Notes: a model not told the origin generated them from the letters alone. 40,691 bases of DNA from an uncultured Sphingomonas sp. (GCA_913774925.1 CAJYKB010000102.1:1-40691); one strand, 5' to 3'; shown: positions 15,440 to 25,639, counted from the stretch's first letter. Program-made: numbers and translations.

Positions 15440-17296
15440 TTACAGGCCAGCGAAGACCGCCAGCCAATATGTGATTCCGGCCATGATGTAGGCGGTGACG
15501 AACAGATAGCCAATCATGAAGAGCGGCCATCGCCACCCGTTGGTCTCGCGTCTGGTCACCGCGATGGTGGAAATGCACTGCGGCGCGAACACGAACCACA
15601 TCAGGAAGGCGAGCGCGGTCGGCAGCGACCAGCGGGAGCGCAGCCGCTCGACCAGCGTCTGTTCGCCCTTCGCACCTTCGGTATCGTCGATCGCATAGGC
15701 GGTGCCGATCGCCGCCACCGCGACCTCGCGCGCGGCCATCGCGGGGATCAGCGCTAGCGCGATGTCATGGTTGAAGCCGATCGGCCGCACCACGACCTCC
15801 AGCCCGCTGGCGATGCGTCCGGCGACCGAATAGTCGACCTGCCTCTGCCCGGCGGGCGCCTGCGGGAAGCTGAGCAGCGCCCACAGCACGATCGTGGTGA
15901 GCGCGATCGTGGTGCCGGCGCGCTTCAGGAAGATCGCCGCGCGGCTCCACAGCCCGATCGCGACGTCGCGGACGCGGGGCCACTGATAGCGCGGCATCTC
16001 CATCATGAAGCCCGACGATTCGCCCTTCGTCACCGTGCGGCGCAGCACCAGCGCGGCGACGAACGCGCCGACGATCCCCATCAGATAGAGCCCCAGCAGC
16101 ACGAGCCCCTGAAGCCCGACGAACGGCGCCACCTGCCGCGCGGGGATGAACGCGCCGATGATGATCGTATAGACCGGCAGTCGCGCCGAACAGGTCATCA
16201 GCGGCGCGATCAGGATCGTGGTCAGCCGGTCCTTCTCGTCGTCGATCGTGCGCGTCGCCATGATGCCCGGTACCGCGCAGGCGAAACTGGACAGCAGCGG
16301 GATGAACGCGCGCCCCGACAAGCCGACATGGCTCATCAGCCGGTCCAGCAGGAAGGCGGCGCGGACCATATAGCCGGACGCCTCCAGCACCAGGATGAAG
16401 AGGAACAGGATCAGGATCAGCGGCAGGAAGACGACGACCGCGCCGACGCCGGCGATGACGCCGTCGGTCAGCAGCGAGCGCAGGAAGCCGTTGGGCATTG
16501 CGCCCTTGACCGCGGCATCGAGCACGGCGAACCCGTCCTCGATCCAGCCGACCGGCGCTTCGGACCAGCTGAACACCGCCTGGAACATCACGAACAGCAG
16601 CGCGACGAGCAGGATCGGCCCGAACACCGGGTGGAGTGCCACCGCGTCCAGCGCATGGTTCCAGCGCCGTACCGGCGTCTCGCTGATGGTGGCGGCACGC
16701 GACAGCGCGCGCGCCCGGCGTTGAAGCGCGACGATATCGTCCTGCGGCACCGGCAGCGGACCCGCTTCGCGTCGCTTCGCCGCACCGATCGCATCGGTCA
16801 GCCGCGCGCGCAGGCTGTCGATCCCGCGGCGGCGCACCGCTACCGTCGCGACGACGGGCACGCCCAGCTCGTTCTCCAGCACCGCGGGGTCGAGCACCAG
16901 TCCGTCACGCTCCGCCAGATCGACCATGTTCAGCGCGATGACGACAGGCAGTTCCAGCGCGATCAACTGCATCGCGAAGCGCAGGTGATTGTCGAGATTG
17001 GCGGCGTCGACCACCACCAGCAGCGCGTCGGGCAGCCGCTCGCCCGCCTGCGCGCCGGTCACCACGTCGCGCGTTACCCGCTCGTCGGGAGAGGACGGGT
17101 CGAGGCTGTAGGCACCGGGCAGGTCGACCAGCTCGACCGGGCGCCCGTCGTCCAGCGCCAGCCGCCCGGCATGCCGCTCGACCGTGACACCGGGATAGTT
17201 GCCGACCTTCTGCCGCGCACCGGTCAGCGCGTTGAACAGCGCGCTCTTGCCGGCATTGGGATTGCCGACCATCGCGACCAGCGGGGGGAGTTCCAT
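15440..17296 (-). CDS. feoB: Ferrous iron transport protein B
   Basis: The 618-residue FeoB is the inner-membrane ferrous iron transporter with an N-terminal G-protein domain. The GTPase motifs are intact: GNPNAGKS (11-18), GNYPGVTVE, DLPG (58-61) and NMVD (123-126). The C-terminal membrane part carries the two gate regions typical of FeoB (SSFACAVPGIMATRTI and the later AMAAREVAVA) and many hydrophobic helices. The ATG at 17294-17296 (MELPPLVAMVGNPNAGKS) is chosen because longer starts add Arg-rich sequence out of keeping with the family. feoA ends 13 bp upstream. It probably shares the iron-controlled promoter at 17646-17675. Confidence 0.96.
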   Translation of the reverse strand: MELPPLVAMVGNPNAGKSALFNALTGARQKVGNYPGVTVERHAGRLALDDGRPVELVDLPGAYSLDPSSPDERVTRDVVTGAQAGERLPDALLVVVDAANLDNHLRFAMQLIALELPVVIALNMVDLAERDGLVLDPAVLENELGVPVVATVAVRRRGIDSLRARLTDAIGAAKRREAGPLPVPQDDIVALQRRARALSRAATISETPVRRWNHALDAVALHPVFGPILLVALLFVMFQAVFSWSEAPVGWIEDGFAVLDAAVKGAMPNGFLRSLLTDGVIAGVGAVVVFLPLILILFLFILVLEASGYMVRAAFLLDRLMSHVGLSGRAFIPLLSSFACAVPGIMATRTIDDEKDRLTTILIAPLMTCSARLPVYTIIIGAFIPARQVAPFVGLQGLVLLGLYLMGIVGAFVAALVLRRTVTKGESSGFMMEMPRYQWPRVRDVAIGLWSRAAIFLKRAGTTIALTTIVLWALLSFPQAPAGQRQVDYSVAGRIASGLEVVVRPIGFNHDIALALIPAMAAREVAVAAIGTAYAIDDTEGAKGEQTLVERLRSRWSLPTALAFLMWFVFAPQCISTIAVTRRETNGWRWPLFMIGYLFVTAYIMAGITYWLAVFAGL

Positions 17297-17309
17297 CAGC
17301 GCGCGGCCG

Positions 17310-17639
17310 TCATTCCGCGGCCAGCAGGTCGCCGCCTTCCGCGTCGCGCGCGACATGGATCGTGGCCGCGACCGCACGGCGCAGCGCCACCGTCATCCGC
17401 CCGATGCGGCACGCGATCGGCCCGCCGCCCAGCGTCGCGCGGTGGAGAACCTGCACGCCCACGCCTTCGCCGAACCCCAGCTCGCGGAGCCGCCGTGCCT
17501 CCGGCGCGGCCAGCCGCGACCAGTCGATCGCCGCGACGGTGGCGGGCGCATGCCGCGGCAGCGTCTCCAGGCTCCAGCGCGAATCGAGCGCCGAATCGTT
17601 GGCGGCATGAAGCGGGGCGGGGTGAGGATGGCCGGTCAC
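17310..17639 (-). CDS. feoA: Ferrous iron transport protein A
   Basis: The 109-residue product carries a FeoA (SH3-like) domain, with LRELGFGEGVGVQVLHRATLGGGPIACRIG as its core, split here into LRELGFGEGVGVQVL and GGPIACRIG. FeoA is thought to support FeoB at the inner membrane. The N-terminus is about 30 residues longer than a minimal FeoA. The only usable start is GTG at 17637-17639, with no ribosome site before it. It sits where transcription should begin from the promoter at 17646-17674, so translation may be leaderless. It is the first gene of feoAB. Confidence 0.85.
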   Translation of the reverse strand: MTGHPHPAPLHAANDSALDSRWSLETLPRHAPATVAAIDWSRLAAPEARRLRELGFGEGVGVQVLHRATLGGGPIACRIGRMTVALRRAVAATIHVARDAEGGDLLAAE

Positions 17640-17645
17640 AAACCC

Positions 17646-17675
17646 GCTATACGGCGGGTGCGATTGATTATCAAT
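17646..17675 (-). promoter_or_regulatory. feoAB promoter overlapped by an iron-box-like palindrome
   Basis: On the minus strand, TTGATA (17669-17674) and TATAGC (17646-17651) are 17 bp apart, a good housekeeping promoter. ATTGATTATCAAT (17663-17675), palindromic around one central base, covers the -35 box. That is where a repressor would block polymerase, and feo genes are usually Fur- or Irr/RirA-controlled, so an iron-responsive operator is likely. The predicted start site is at or next to the feoA GTG. Confidence 0.6.
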
Positions 17676-17702
17676 AAACGACGTTGCCGACCGTGTCCGG
17701 CG

Positions 17703-18380
17703 TCACACCACCGGGTAGCGCAGTCGTCCGGCGAATCGGCTCAGGCTCGGCCGGCGCTGCGCGCGCCGCGTCATTCCCGCTTTTGCCTTTTCGAACCGCA
17801 TGATGCCGTCGATCCGCCGCGCCAGGAACGCCCGCGTGTCGGCCTGCCCCTCGCTCTCGTCGTCGAGGAAGACGGTGATCGTGGCACCGTACACCGCCAG
17901 CAGCATCGCGCGCTTCGTATAGTGATTATAGTCGGTGGCGGTGTCGCCGGCCACGCGCCAGATCCGGTCGACGCTGCGCCACCCCAGCCGCGCGGCGCGC
18001 GCGACGTGATTCGGTGTCGCCAGCACCGCCAGCGCCCGGCGCAGCGATTCGCGCTCGGGCGCCAGCACGGCCAGCCGCGCCTCGACCAGGGCGGTGATGC
18101 GCTCGCGCACCTTCATCGTCGCCAGCGCCCCGGCCGGCACCGCCGCGACCATGGCGGCGTCGACCTGCTCGAACCAGGCGTCGATCATCGCGACCGCGCC
18201 ATCGGCGAAGGCGACGCGCGCGACATCGCGGTCGACGCCGTTCGCCTCCGCCGCCCAGTCGCGCGCCGCGTCGCCCCAGCCGTCGAACGCGGCATTGGCG
18301 GCGATCGCGGGCGCCAGGCGAGCGCGTACCTCGTCGAGCGTCCAGTCCGCCGTGGCGTCTTCGGTTCGATCCTGCGTCAT
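17703..18380 (-). CDS. COQ9 family protein (ubiquinone biosynthesis)
   Basis: The 225-residue protein matches the COQ9 family. COQ9 proteins bind lipids and help hydroxylate ubiquinone precursors. The recognisable piece is the C-terminal segment VDRIWRVAGDTATDYNHYTKRAML, read in parts as VDRIWRVAGD and TATDYNHYTKRAML, followed by an amphipathic end. The start overlaps the stop of the DMT transporter by four bases (ATGA), so the two are co-translated. No other ubiquinone gene is in the window. Confidence 0.85.
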   Translation of the reverse strand: MTQDRTEDATADWTLDEVRARLAPAIAANAAFDGWGDAARDWAAEANGVDRDVARVAFADGAVAMIDAWFEQVDAAMVAAVPAGALATMKVRERITALVEARLAVLAPERESLRRALAVLATPNHVARAARLGWRSVDRIWRVAGDTATDYNHYTKRAMLLAVYGATITVFLDDESEGQADTRAFLARRIDGIMRFEKAKAGMTRRAQRRPSLSRFAGRLRYPVV

Positions 18381-19330
18381 GCCACCTCCTCGCGTACCCC
18401 ATTGGCCGCCGGCGTCGCGGCCCTAGCAGGTCCGGGCTCCCGCCGCACCAGCACCAGCGCCGCCGCGACCATCGCCACTCCGATCAGGTCGGGCGCGCCC
18501 AGCCGCTCGCCGAACAGCAGCCAGCCGACCACGCCCGCGACCACCGGCTGCACCAGCAGCGCCAGCCCGATCGCCAGCGGCGACAATCGCCCCAGCGCAT
18601 AAGTCATGCAGCCCTGTCCGATCACCTGACTGCACAACGCCAGCCCGAGCAGCGGGGTCCAGTTGCCCGGCATCACACGCTCACCCAGCAGCAGCGAGAA
18701 GGCGAGCAGCGGGGGCAGCGCGGCGAGCGACGACCAGGCAAGCGCCGGCAGCGGCGCCATCGTCGCGCGCGCATCCGCCATCAGCACGAAATAGACCGCG
18801 TAGAGCACGCCCGCCAGGACGCACAGCAGGTCGCCGACCAGATGGCCGGGATCGAGCTGGTACGACCGCCCCATCAGCAGCGCCGCGCCGCCCGCGGCCA
18901 GCAGCAGCGCCAATGCCTGTCCGCGCGACGGCCACGCCCGCGCGACCAGGAACCCCCAGAGCGGGAAGATGAAGGTCGCCGCATTGCCGAACAGCGTGGC
19001 ATTGGCCAGCGTGGTGCGCACGATCCCGATATGCCAGCTGCCCAGATCCGCGGCGAAAGCGATGCCCGCACCCGCCAGCAGCCACAGCATCCGCGCGGAG
19101 GGGCGCGTCCGCGTGCCCCCTCTGGCGCGCGTCATCCACGCCATCGCGGCGACCAGCGGCAGCGCCAGCGTCATCCGCCAGAATGCCGCCGCGACCGGAC
19201 CGGTGTCCGCCAGCCGCACGAACATCGGGCCGAACGCCAGCGCGACGTTCGCCACCACCAGCGCTACGAACGCCGGTCCGTTGCCGCTTCGCGCGATGAT
19301 AGGTTTTCTTTGCGTACCGACCTGATGCAT
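18377..19330 (-). CDS. EamA/DMT family transporter
   Basis: The 317-residue integral membrane protein has two EamA repeats and about ten hydrophobic helices, typical of drug/metabolite exporters. The substrate cannot be read from sequence. The second repeat includes LCSQVIGQGCMTYALGRL and ends with LLFGERLGAPDLIGVAMV, a usual EamA finish. The ATG at 19328-19330 has an excellent AAGGAG ribosome site 6 bases upstream, so it is preferred over the in-frame ATG 18 bp earlier. It is translationally coupled to the COQ9-family gene and diverges from the Old Yellow Enzyme gene with a 59-bp gap. Confidence 0.88.
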   Translation of the reverse strand: MHQVGTQRKPIIARSGNGPAFVALVVANVALAFGPMFVRLADTGPVAAAFWRMTLALPLVAAMAWMTRARGGTRTRPSARMLWLLAGAGIAFAADLGSWHIGIVRTTLANATLFGNAATFIFPLWGFLVARAWPSRGQALALLLAAGGAALLMGRSYQLDPGHLVGDLLCVLAGVLYAVYFVLMADARATMAPLPALAWSSLAALPPLLAFSLLLGERVMPGNWTPLLGLALCSQVIGQGCMTYALGRLSPLAIGLALLVQPVVAGVVGWLLFGERLGAPDLIGVAMVAAALVLVRREPGPARAATPAANGVREEVA

Positions 19331-19389
19331 GTAGCTCCTTAGCGACATAGCTTTAGCCGCGTCAGCATCTCATTGCCGAAAGGAAGCCC

Positions 19390-20475
19390 ATGCCCACGCT
19401 CTTCGATCCGATCACCCTGGGAGCGATCGAGGCGCCCAACCGCATCCTCATGGCGCCGCTGACCCGTACGCGCGCCACCGCGGACCATGTCCCGACCGAG
19501 CTGATGATCGAATATTACCGCCAGCGCGCGACCGCCGGGCTCATCATCTCCGAGGCGACGGGGATCAGCCGGCTGGGGCTCGGCTGGCCGAAGGCGCCTG
19601 GGCTGTGGACCCGCGAGCAGGTGGAGGCGTGGAAGCCGGTGACGGAGGCGGTGCACCGGGCCGGCGGGCGGATCGTGGCGCAGCTGTGGCACATGGGCCG
19701 GCTGGCGCGTCCGGATGTGACCGGGCTGCAGTCGCTGTCGTCGTCGACGGAGCGCGCGCCCTATCACGATCCGGACAAGAACCCCTATGACACGCCGCGT
19801 TCGGCGACGCTGGACGACATCCGCCAGACGATCGACGATTATGGTCAGGCGGCGCGCAACGCGATCGCTGCCGGGTTCGATGGCGTGCAGGTGCACGGCG
19901 CCAATGGCTATCTGATCGACCAGTTCCTGCGCGACAACACCAACCTGCGCGACGACGATTACGGCGGCTCGCCGGAGAACCGCATCCGCCTGATGCGCGA
20001 GGTGATGGAGCGCGTGATCGCGGAGGTCGGCGCGGGCCGCACCTCGATGCGCCTGTCCCCCAATGGCGAAACGCAGGGCGCCGACGACAGCCATCCGGAG
20101 GCGGTGTTCCTGCCCGCGGCGAAGGTGCTCAACGACCTCGACATCGCGTTCCTGGAACTGCGCGAGCAATCGCCCGACGGCACTTTCGGCGCGAGCAGCG
20201 TGCCCAAGCTGAGCCCGAAGATCCGCGAGGTGTTCACCGGCCCGCTGGTGCTCAACCAGGATTATTCGAAGGAGGCAGCGCAGGCGGACCTCGATTCGGG
20301 CGTCGCGGACGCGGTCGCCTGGGGCCGGCTCTACATCGCCAACCCCGATCTGGTGGAGCGTTTCCGACAGGACGCCCTGCTCAACACGCCGAATCCGAAG
20401 ACGTTCTACGCGCCGGGACCGGAGGGGTATGTCGACTATCCGGCGTTGGACGAGGTGGAGGCCGCGGCGGTCTGA
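19390..20475 (+). CDS. Old Yellow Enzyme family alkene reductase (NemA-like)
   Basis: The 361-residue FMN-dependent flavoprotein should reduce activated C=C bonds, or nitro compounds and nitrate esters, with NADPH. The substrate-binding triad is visible as HGANGY (His169, Asn172, Tyr174). LFDPITLGAIEAPNRILMAPLTR at the start, read as LFDPITLGA and NRILMAPLTR, and DDYGGSPENRIRL are OYE hallmarks. The ribosome site is GAAAGGAAG. A NemA-type detoxification role is likely, though the natural substrate is open. No NemR-type regulator is adjacent. Confidence 0.92.
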   Translation: MPTLFDPITLGAIEAPNRILMAPLTRTRATADHVPTELMIEYYRQRATAGLIISEATGISRLGLGWPKAPGLWTREQVEAWKPVTEAVHRAGGRIVAQLWHMGRLARPDVTGLQSLSSSTERAPYHDPDKNPYDTPRSATLDDIRQTIDDYGQAARNAIAAGFDGVQVHGANGYLIDQFLRDNTNLRDDDYGGSPENRIRLMREVMERVIAEVGAGRTSMRLSPNGETQGADDSHPEAVFLPAAKVLNDLDIAFLELREQSPDGTFGASSVPKLSPKIREVFTGPLVLNQDYSKEAAQADLDSGVADAVAWGRLYIANPDLVERFRQDALLNTPNPKTFYAPGPEGYVDYPALDEVEAAAV

Positions 20476-20484
20476 GCCATGATG

Positions 20485-20571
20485 TGCTCCGGCGAAAGCC
20501 GGAGCCCAGGGTGGTCGATCCCGTCAGACGTCGGTCTGCCTGATCCCGGGCTCCTGCCTGCGCAGGAGCAC
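20485..20571. repeat. Paired palindromic repeat (GTGCTCC family, copy 2)
   Basis: Two hairpins, 20486-20505 (GCTCCGGC / GCCGGAGC, loop GAAA) and 20550-20569 (GCTCCTGC / GCAGGAGC, loop CTGC), flank about 44 bp. The same layout, with shared words such as GGAGCCCAGGGT and CTGATCC (TTGATCC in the other copy), occurs at 3185-3272. It sits between convergent nemA-like and dipeptidase genes, filling that gap. Confidence 0.75.
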
Positions 20572-20579
20572 CGTTTTCC

Positions 20580-21818
20580 TTAATCCGGCGCGGTCGCGTC
20601 CACCGGCGGCGTCCCCGCGGACGCCGCCGCGACCGCCTCGACCCGCTCCATCACGCGCAGGATGTTGCCCTGCGCCAGCGCGGACAGGTCCGCGTCGCTC
20701 CAGCCACGCCGCGCCAACTCGGCAAAGATGCGCGGATAGCCGTCCACGCCCTTCAATCCGATCGGCCCGGTGCCGCTGATCCCGTCGAAATCGCCGCCCA
20801 CACCCACTGCGCCGCGCCCCGCAATGCGGGCGACGTGCTCGATATGGTCGGCGACATCGCCCACCGTCACCGCCGGTTCTGGGTGATCGGCGTCCCATGT
20901 GACCAGCGGGACGGGCGCATTCGGCCCGTACAGGTCGCCCGCCAGCCCCCGGCTTTTTGCGAAAGCGGTACGTTCGCCGTCCCACGCCCGCCATTTGGCC
21001 GACACGAAACTGGGGTAGAAGTTCACCATCACCACCCCGCCCGCGTCGCCGATCCGCTTCAGCAGCGTGTCGGGGATGTTGCGTGGTGCGTCGGCGATCG
21101 CGCGGGCCGAGGAGTGCGAGGCCATGACGGGCGCCTTCGACACGTCCAGCACCGCCGCCATCGTCGAATCGGCGACGTGGCTGACGTCGACGATCATGCC
21201 GATGCGGTTCATCTCCGCCACCACCTGCCGTCCAAACGCGTTCAGCCCGCCCGCGCGCGGCGCATCGGTGCTGCTGTCGGCCCATTCCAGGCTCTTGCCG
21301 TGCGTCAGCGTCATGTAGCCGACGCCCAGCGCCTTGTACTGGCGCAGCACCGACAGGCGTTTGTCGATCTGGTGCCCGCCCTCGACCCCGATCAGCGACG
21401 CGATCCGGCCCGCCTTCTGCACGCGGCGCACGTCCGCGGCGGTGGTCGCGAGCGCAAACGTGTCGGGATAGGCCGCCGCCATGCGGCGCACGATGTCGAT
21501 TTCCTCCAGCGTCATCTCCACCGCACGCGGCCCCGTGACGCTGGCGGGGATATAGACCGACCAGAACTGCCCGCCGACATGCCCGCGCCGCAGCCGCGCG
21601 ATGTCGGTCTGTAGCGGGTAGGACCAGCGCGAACTGTCCTGTCGCAGGTCCAGCTTCTCGACCTTAGCCTCGTAATTCTGGCGGATTTCCCACGGCAGGT
21701 CGTTGTGCCCGTCGATCACGGGGGTCCGCTCCAGCAGCCGTTCGATGCGGGCCGGGACGGGGGCGGGGGTGGCCGCGGCGGTGGCGGCGGCGGCTTGCGC
21801 GAGGAGAAGGGCGATCAT
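20580..21818 (-). CDS. Membrane dipeptidase (M19, renal-dipeptidase family)
   Basis: The 412-residue zinc dipeptidase is probably exported. A short hydrophobic signal ([16 protein letters not shown]) precedes the catalytic domain. Metal ligands are visible as DGHND (His38, Asp40) and the later ASHSSARAI His. The [17 protein letters not shown] segment is also typical of the family, given here as GGDFDGISG and TGPIGLKG. The start at 21816-21818 is preferred because the longer frame enters non-coding sequence. Members cleave dipeptides and some beta-lactams. The substrate here is not known. Confidence 0.9.
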   Translation of the reverse strand: MIALLLAQAAAATAAATPAPVPARIERLLERTPVIDGHNDLPWEIRQNYEAKVEKLDLRQDSSRWSYPLQTDIARLRRGHVGGQFWSVYIPASVTGPRAVEMTLEEIDIVRRMAAAYPDTFALATTAADVRRVQKAGRIASLIGVEGGHQIDKRLSVLRQYKALGVGYMTLTHGKSLEWADSSTDAPRAGGLNAFGRQVVAEMNRIGMIVDVSHVADSTMAAVLDVSKAPVMASHSSARAIADAPRNIPDTLLKRIGDAGGVVMVNFYPSFVSAKWRAWDGERTAFAKSRGLAGDLYGPNAPVPLVTWDADHPEPAVTVGDVADHIEHVARIAGRGAVGVGGDFDGISGTGPIGLKGVDGYPRIFAELARRGWSDADLSALAQGNILRVMERVEAVAAASAGTPPVDATAPD

Positions 21819-21954
21819 GCCGCGGATGACAGCAGATTGCGCGCCGTCGCGACAGAGCGAAAAGTCGGCGGGGCGTATAACCGCGGTGATGGATCGGCTG
21901 GACAGGCGCAGGTAGCGCGGCCTTGATGAACGCCTCTGTTGACCTTGCTCTCTG

Positions 21955-22091
21955 TTCCCCGGCGAAGGCCGGGGTCCAGTGACGGCGGGCTCGTAAGATA
22001 CGGCCATGTTGCCCAACTGGACCCCGGCCTTCGCCGGGGAGCAGGGGTGGCCCCTTCAGGCGCGTCACCCCGGCGAAACGCCGGGGTGACG
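21955..22091. repeat. Three palindromes of the CCCCGGC family
   Basis: The hairpins are at about 21956-21980, 22016-22042 and 22064-22090. The first two are inverted copies of each other (CCCCGGCGAAGG..GTCCAG facing CTGGAC..CCTTCGCCGGGG). The third is GTCACCCCGGC / GCCGGGGTGAC. They fill the 279-bp gap between the dipeptidase and etfA, which otherwise holds no gene I can support. A related palindrome is at 3323-3380. Confidence 0.7.
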
Positions 22092-22097
22092 GAAACA

Positions 22098-23027
22098 TTA
22101 CAGCTTGCTGGTCAGCTCCGGCACGACCTTGAACAGGTCGCCGACCAAGCCGATGTCCGCGACCTGGAAGATCGGGGCGTCCTCGTCCTTGTTGATCGCG
22201 ATGATGGTCTTGGAGTCCTTCATTCCCGCCAGATGCTGGATCGCGCCCGAGATGCCGACCGCGACATAGACTTCGGGGGCGACGATCTTGCCGGTCTGGC
22301 CGACCTGATAGTCGTTGGGTACGAAGCCCGCATCGACCGCGGCACGGCTTGCACCGACGCCCGCGCCCAGCTTGTCCGCCAGCGGCTCGATCACCTCGGT
22401 GAACTTCTCGCCCGAGCCAAGCGCGCGTCCGCCCGAGACGATGATCTTCGCGCTCGTCAGCTCCGGGCGCGTCAGCTCGGCGATCTCCTGCCCCTCGAAG
22501 GTGGCAAGACCGGTGTCCGGCGTGGCGGCGATCGCCTCGACCGTGCCCGATCCGCCCTCGGCGGCGGCCTTCTCGAACGCGGTGCCGCGCACGGTGATGA
22601 CCTTCTTCGCATCGGACGTCTGGACGGTGGCGATCGCATTGCCCGCGTAGATCGGGCGCGTGAACGTGTCCTCGCTCTCGACCGACAGGATGTCGCTGAT
22701 CTGCATGACGTCGAGAAGGGCGGCGACACGCGGCGCCAGCGCCTTGCCGGTGGTGGTGGCGGGGACGACGAAGGCGTCGTGGTGACCCATCAGCTGCTGC
22801 ACAAGCGGCGCGACATTCTCGGCCAACTGATGCGCATAGGCGGCGTCGTCCGCGACATGCACCTTGCCGGCGCCGGCGATCTTCGCCGCGGCCTGCGCCA
22901 CGGCGTCGACGCCCTGGCCGACCACCAGCAGATGTACCTCGCCCAGCTTCGCCGCGGCGGTCACCGCGGAGAGCGTGGCGTCCTTGACGGTCGAGCCGTC
23001 GTGCTCGACCCAAACCAGAGTCTTCAT
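22098..23027 (-). CDS. etfA: Electron transfer flavoprotein subunit alpha
   Basis: The 309-residue FAD-binding subunit of ETF carries electrons from acyl-CoA and other dehydrogenases to the quinone pool through ETF-quinone oxidoreductase. The C-terminal FAD domain is unmistakable: [32 protein letters not shown] (in part) and [18 protein letters not shown]. The start is [10 protein letters not shown]. It is downstream of etfB on the same strand, but the 153-bp gap between them is unusually wide because it holds a 105-bp repeat. Confidence 0.96.
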   Translation of the reverse strand: MKTLVWVEHDGSTVKDATLSAVTAAAKLGEVHLLVVGQGVDAVAQAAAKIAGAGKVHVADDAAYAHQLAENVAPLVQQLMGHHDAFVVPATTTGKALAPRVAALLDVMQISDILSVESEDTFTRPIYAGNAIATVQTSDAKKVITVRGTAFEKAAAEGGSGTVEAIAATPDTGLATFEGQEIAELTRPELTSAKIIVSGGRALGSGEKFTEVIEPLADKLGAGVGASRAAVDAGFVPNDYQVGQTGKIVAPEVYVAVGISGAIQHLAGMKDSKTIIAINKDEDAPIFQVADIGLVGDLFKVVPELTSKL

Positions 23028-23056
23028 GGCCTGATGATCCTTCTCGCCATTCCCTC

Positions 23057-23161
23057 ACCGTTCGTGTCGAGGAAGCATCGAGCTTGCCGAGATGCAGTCT
23101 CGAGACAATGCCTCTCGAGACGAGGCTTCGACAGGCTCAGCCTCTCCTCGAGGCGAACGGT
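23057..23161. repeat. 105-bp repeat with inverted ends inside the etfBA operon
   Basis: The ends ACCGTTCGTGTCGAGG and (inverted) ACCGTTCGCCTCGAGG match at 14 of 16 positions. The inside is rich in TCGAG words and the phrase CTTCGACAGGCTCAGCCT. It lies between etfB and etfA, leaving about 20-30 bp on each side, so it looks inserted into a formerly compact operon. Confidence 0.6.
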
Positions 23162-23180
23162 CGGGAAAACATCCTGTACG

Positions 23181-23930
23181 TTACTTCGCGATACCCATCG
23201 ACTTGAGCTTGTTCACCAGCTCGTCGACATCGGCGACCTTCACGCCGGCGGTGCGCTTCGCCGGCTCGGTGACCTTGACCACCTTCAGGCGCGGCGCGAC
23301 GTCGACGCCATAGTCGGCGGCGGTCTTGGTCGCCATCGGCTTCGACTTGGCCTTCATGATGTTGGGCAGCGACGCGTAGCGCGGCTCGTTGAGGCGCAGG
23401 TCGGTGGTGACGATCGCGGGCAGCTTGTACGTGTCGGTCTCCAGGCCGCCGTCGACCTCGCGGGTCACCTTGGCGCTGTCGGCCGACAGCTCGACCTTCG
23501 ACGCGGCGGTCGCCTGGCCCCAGCCGAGCAGGCCGGCGAGCATCTGCCCGGTCTGGTTGTTGTCGTCGTCGATCGCCTGCTTGCCCAGGATGACGAGCGA
23601 GGGCTGCTCTTCCTCGACGATCTTCGCCAGGATCTTGGCGACGCCCAGCGGCTCGACCTTCTCGTCGGAGGTGACGAGGATCGCCCGGTCGGCGCCCATC
23701 GCCAGCGCGGTGCGCAGCGTCTCCTGCGCCTTCGCCTCGCCGATTGAGACGGCGACGATCTCGGTGACCGTGCCCTTTTCCTTCAGGCGGATCGCTTCCT
23801 CGACCGCGATCTCGTCAAAGGGGTTCATCGACATCTTCACGTTGGCGAGATCGACGCCCGAGCCATCCGCCTTCACACGGGGCTTCACGTTGTAATCAAG
23901 CACACGCTTGACCGGAACCAGCACCTTCAT
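23181..23930 (-). CDS. etfB: Electron transfer flavoprotein subunit beta
   Basis: The 249-residue ETF beta subunit binds AMP and partners EtfA. It starts [20 protein letters not shown]. It carries [18 protein letters not shown], shown in part, and [21 protein letters not shown], also in part; both are typical of EtfB. The ribosome site is GAGGAGAG. It is the first gene of the operon, with a promoter-like element and a perfect palindrome upstream (23957-23985). The C-terminus ends [12 protein letters not shown]. Confidence 0.97.
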   Translation of the reverse strand: MKVLVPVKRVLDYNVKPRVKADGSGVDLANVKMSMNPFDEIAVEEAIRLKEKGTVTEIVAVSIGEAKAQETLRTALAMGADRAILVTSDEKVEPLGVAKILAKIVEEEQPSLVILGKQAIDDDNNQTGQMLAGLLGWGQATAASKVELSADSAKVTREVDGGLETDTYKLPAIVTTDLRLNEPRYASLPNIMKAKSKPMATKTAADYGVDVAPRLKVVKVTEPAKRTAGVKVADVDELVNKLKSMGIAK

Positions 23931-23956
23931 TGCGCTACTCTCCTCATTCCTCGCGG

Positions 23957-23985
23957 CTGCTACCTGACGTTTACGTCAACATCAA
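23957..23985 (-). promoter_or_regulatory. Candidate etfBA promoter with LiuR-like palindrome in its spacer
   Basis: On the minus strand, TTGATG (23980-23985) and TAGCAG (23957-23962) are 17 bp apart. The spacer contains TGACGTAAACGTCA (23965-23978), a perfect inverted repeat of TGACGT / ACGTCA around two bases. It resembles sites reported for LiuR, a MerR-family regulator of branched-chain amino-acid breakdown, whose regulons can include etf genes. MerR proteins act from the spacer. The -10 match is weak. Confidence 0.45.
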
Positions 23986-24099
23986 GTAGGCCGCGACCTA
24001 AGCTCTGGCTGTGAGGGATAAAGCCTCACTATGCCGCGGTGTCCATGGCGATGATGCGGGGCGGCGGTTTCGCCGCACCGGCCATCGCGTGTCGATGCG

Positions 24100-24133
24100 A
24101 AAAGGGGCGGGAACGGCATCCCGTTCCCGCCCC
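24100..24133 (-). terminator. Intrinsic terminator of sucC
   Basis: On the minus strand a perfect 13-bp GC-rich stem (GGGGCGGGAACGG / CCGTTCCCGCCCC, loop GATG) is followed by TTTT. It lies about 50 bp after the sucC stop. A second hairpin (24151-24171, 8-bp stem) lies between them. Confidence 0.88.
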
Positions 24134-24181
24134 CGACCATCCGGTGATGCGCGCCGCGGCACTCGCGGCGCGCGGGCGGGA

Positions 24182-25381
<1,200 letters not shown>

Positions 25382-25500
25382 GGCCGATCCTCCCGGAGAT
25401 TGAGTCAGTCGAGTCTTGAGCGTGGCTAAAGCACACGGCTTGGCGCAAATCCACTCTCTTTTCCGCAGTTGCGAAGCGGTAGCGATAGGCGTTTACCGTG

Positions 25501-25590
25501 ATTCCCGCGGAGGCGGGAATCCAGACGCGCGGACGGTACGGCTCTATCGAATGATAGCGTGTCTGGATCCCCGCCTTCGCGGGGATGACG
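25501..25590. repeat. Paired REP-like palindromes, ATTCCCGC family (inverted pair)
   Basis: Two units face each other: ATTCCCGC GGAG GCGGGAAT followed by CCAGAC, and GTCTGG followed by ATCCCCGC CTTC GCGGGGAT. CCAGAC and GTCTGG also pair, and CTATC GAAT GATAG forms the central hairpin. The right unit shares flanks (ATGACGATAGGGG) with the copy at 148-167. It fills most of the 258-bp gap between sucC and the helicase. Confidence 0.8.
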
Positions 25591-25639
25591 ATAGGGGTTG
25601 CGGGTTGCCAATCTGTTCCCGCGGGTGCACGCCGATCCT

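Noticed and set aside
17663..17675. FNR/Fnr-type site before feoA
   Set aside because: TTGAT and ATCAA are only one base apart, not four, so it does not fit the FNR consensus. An iron-regulator site fits better.
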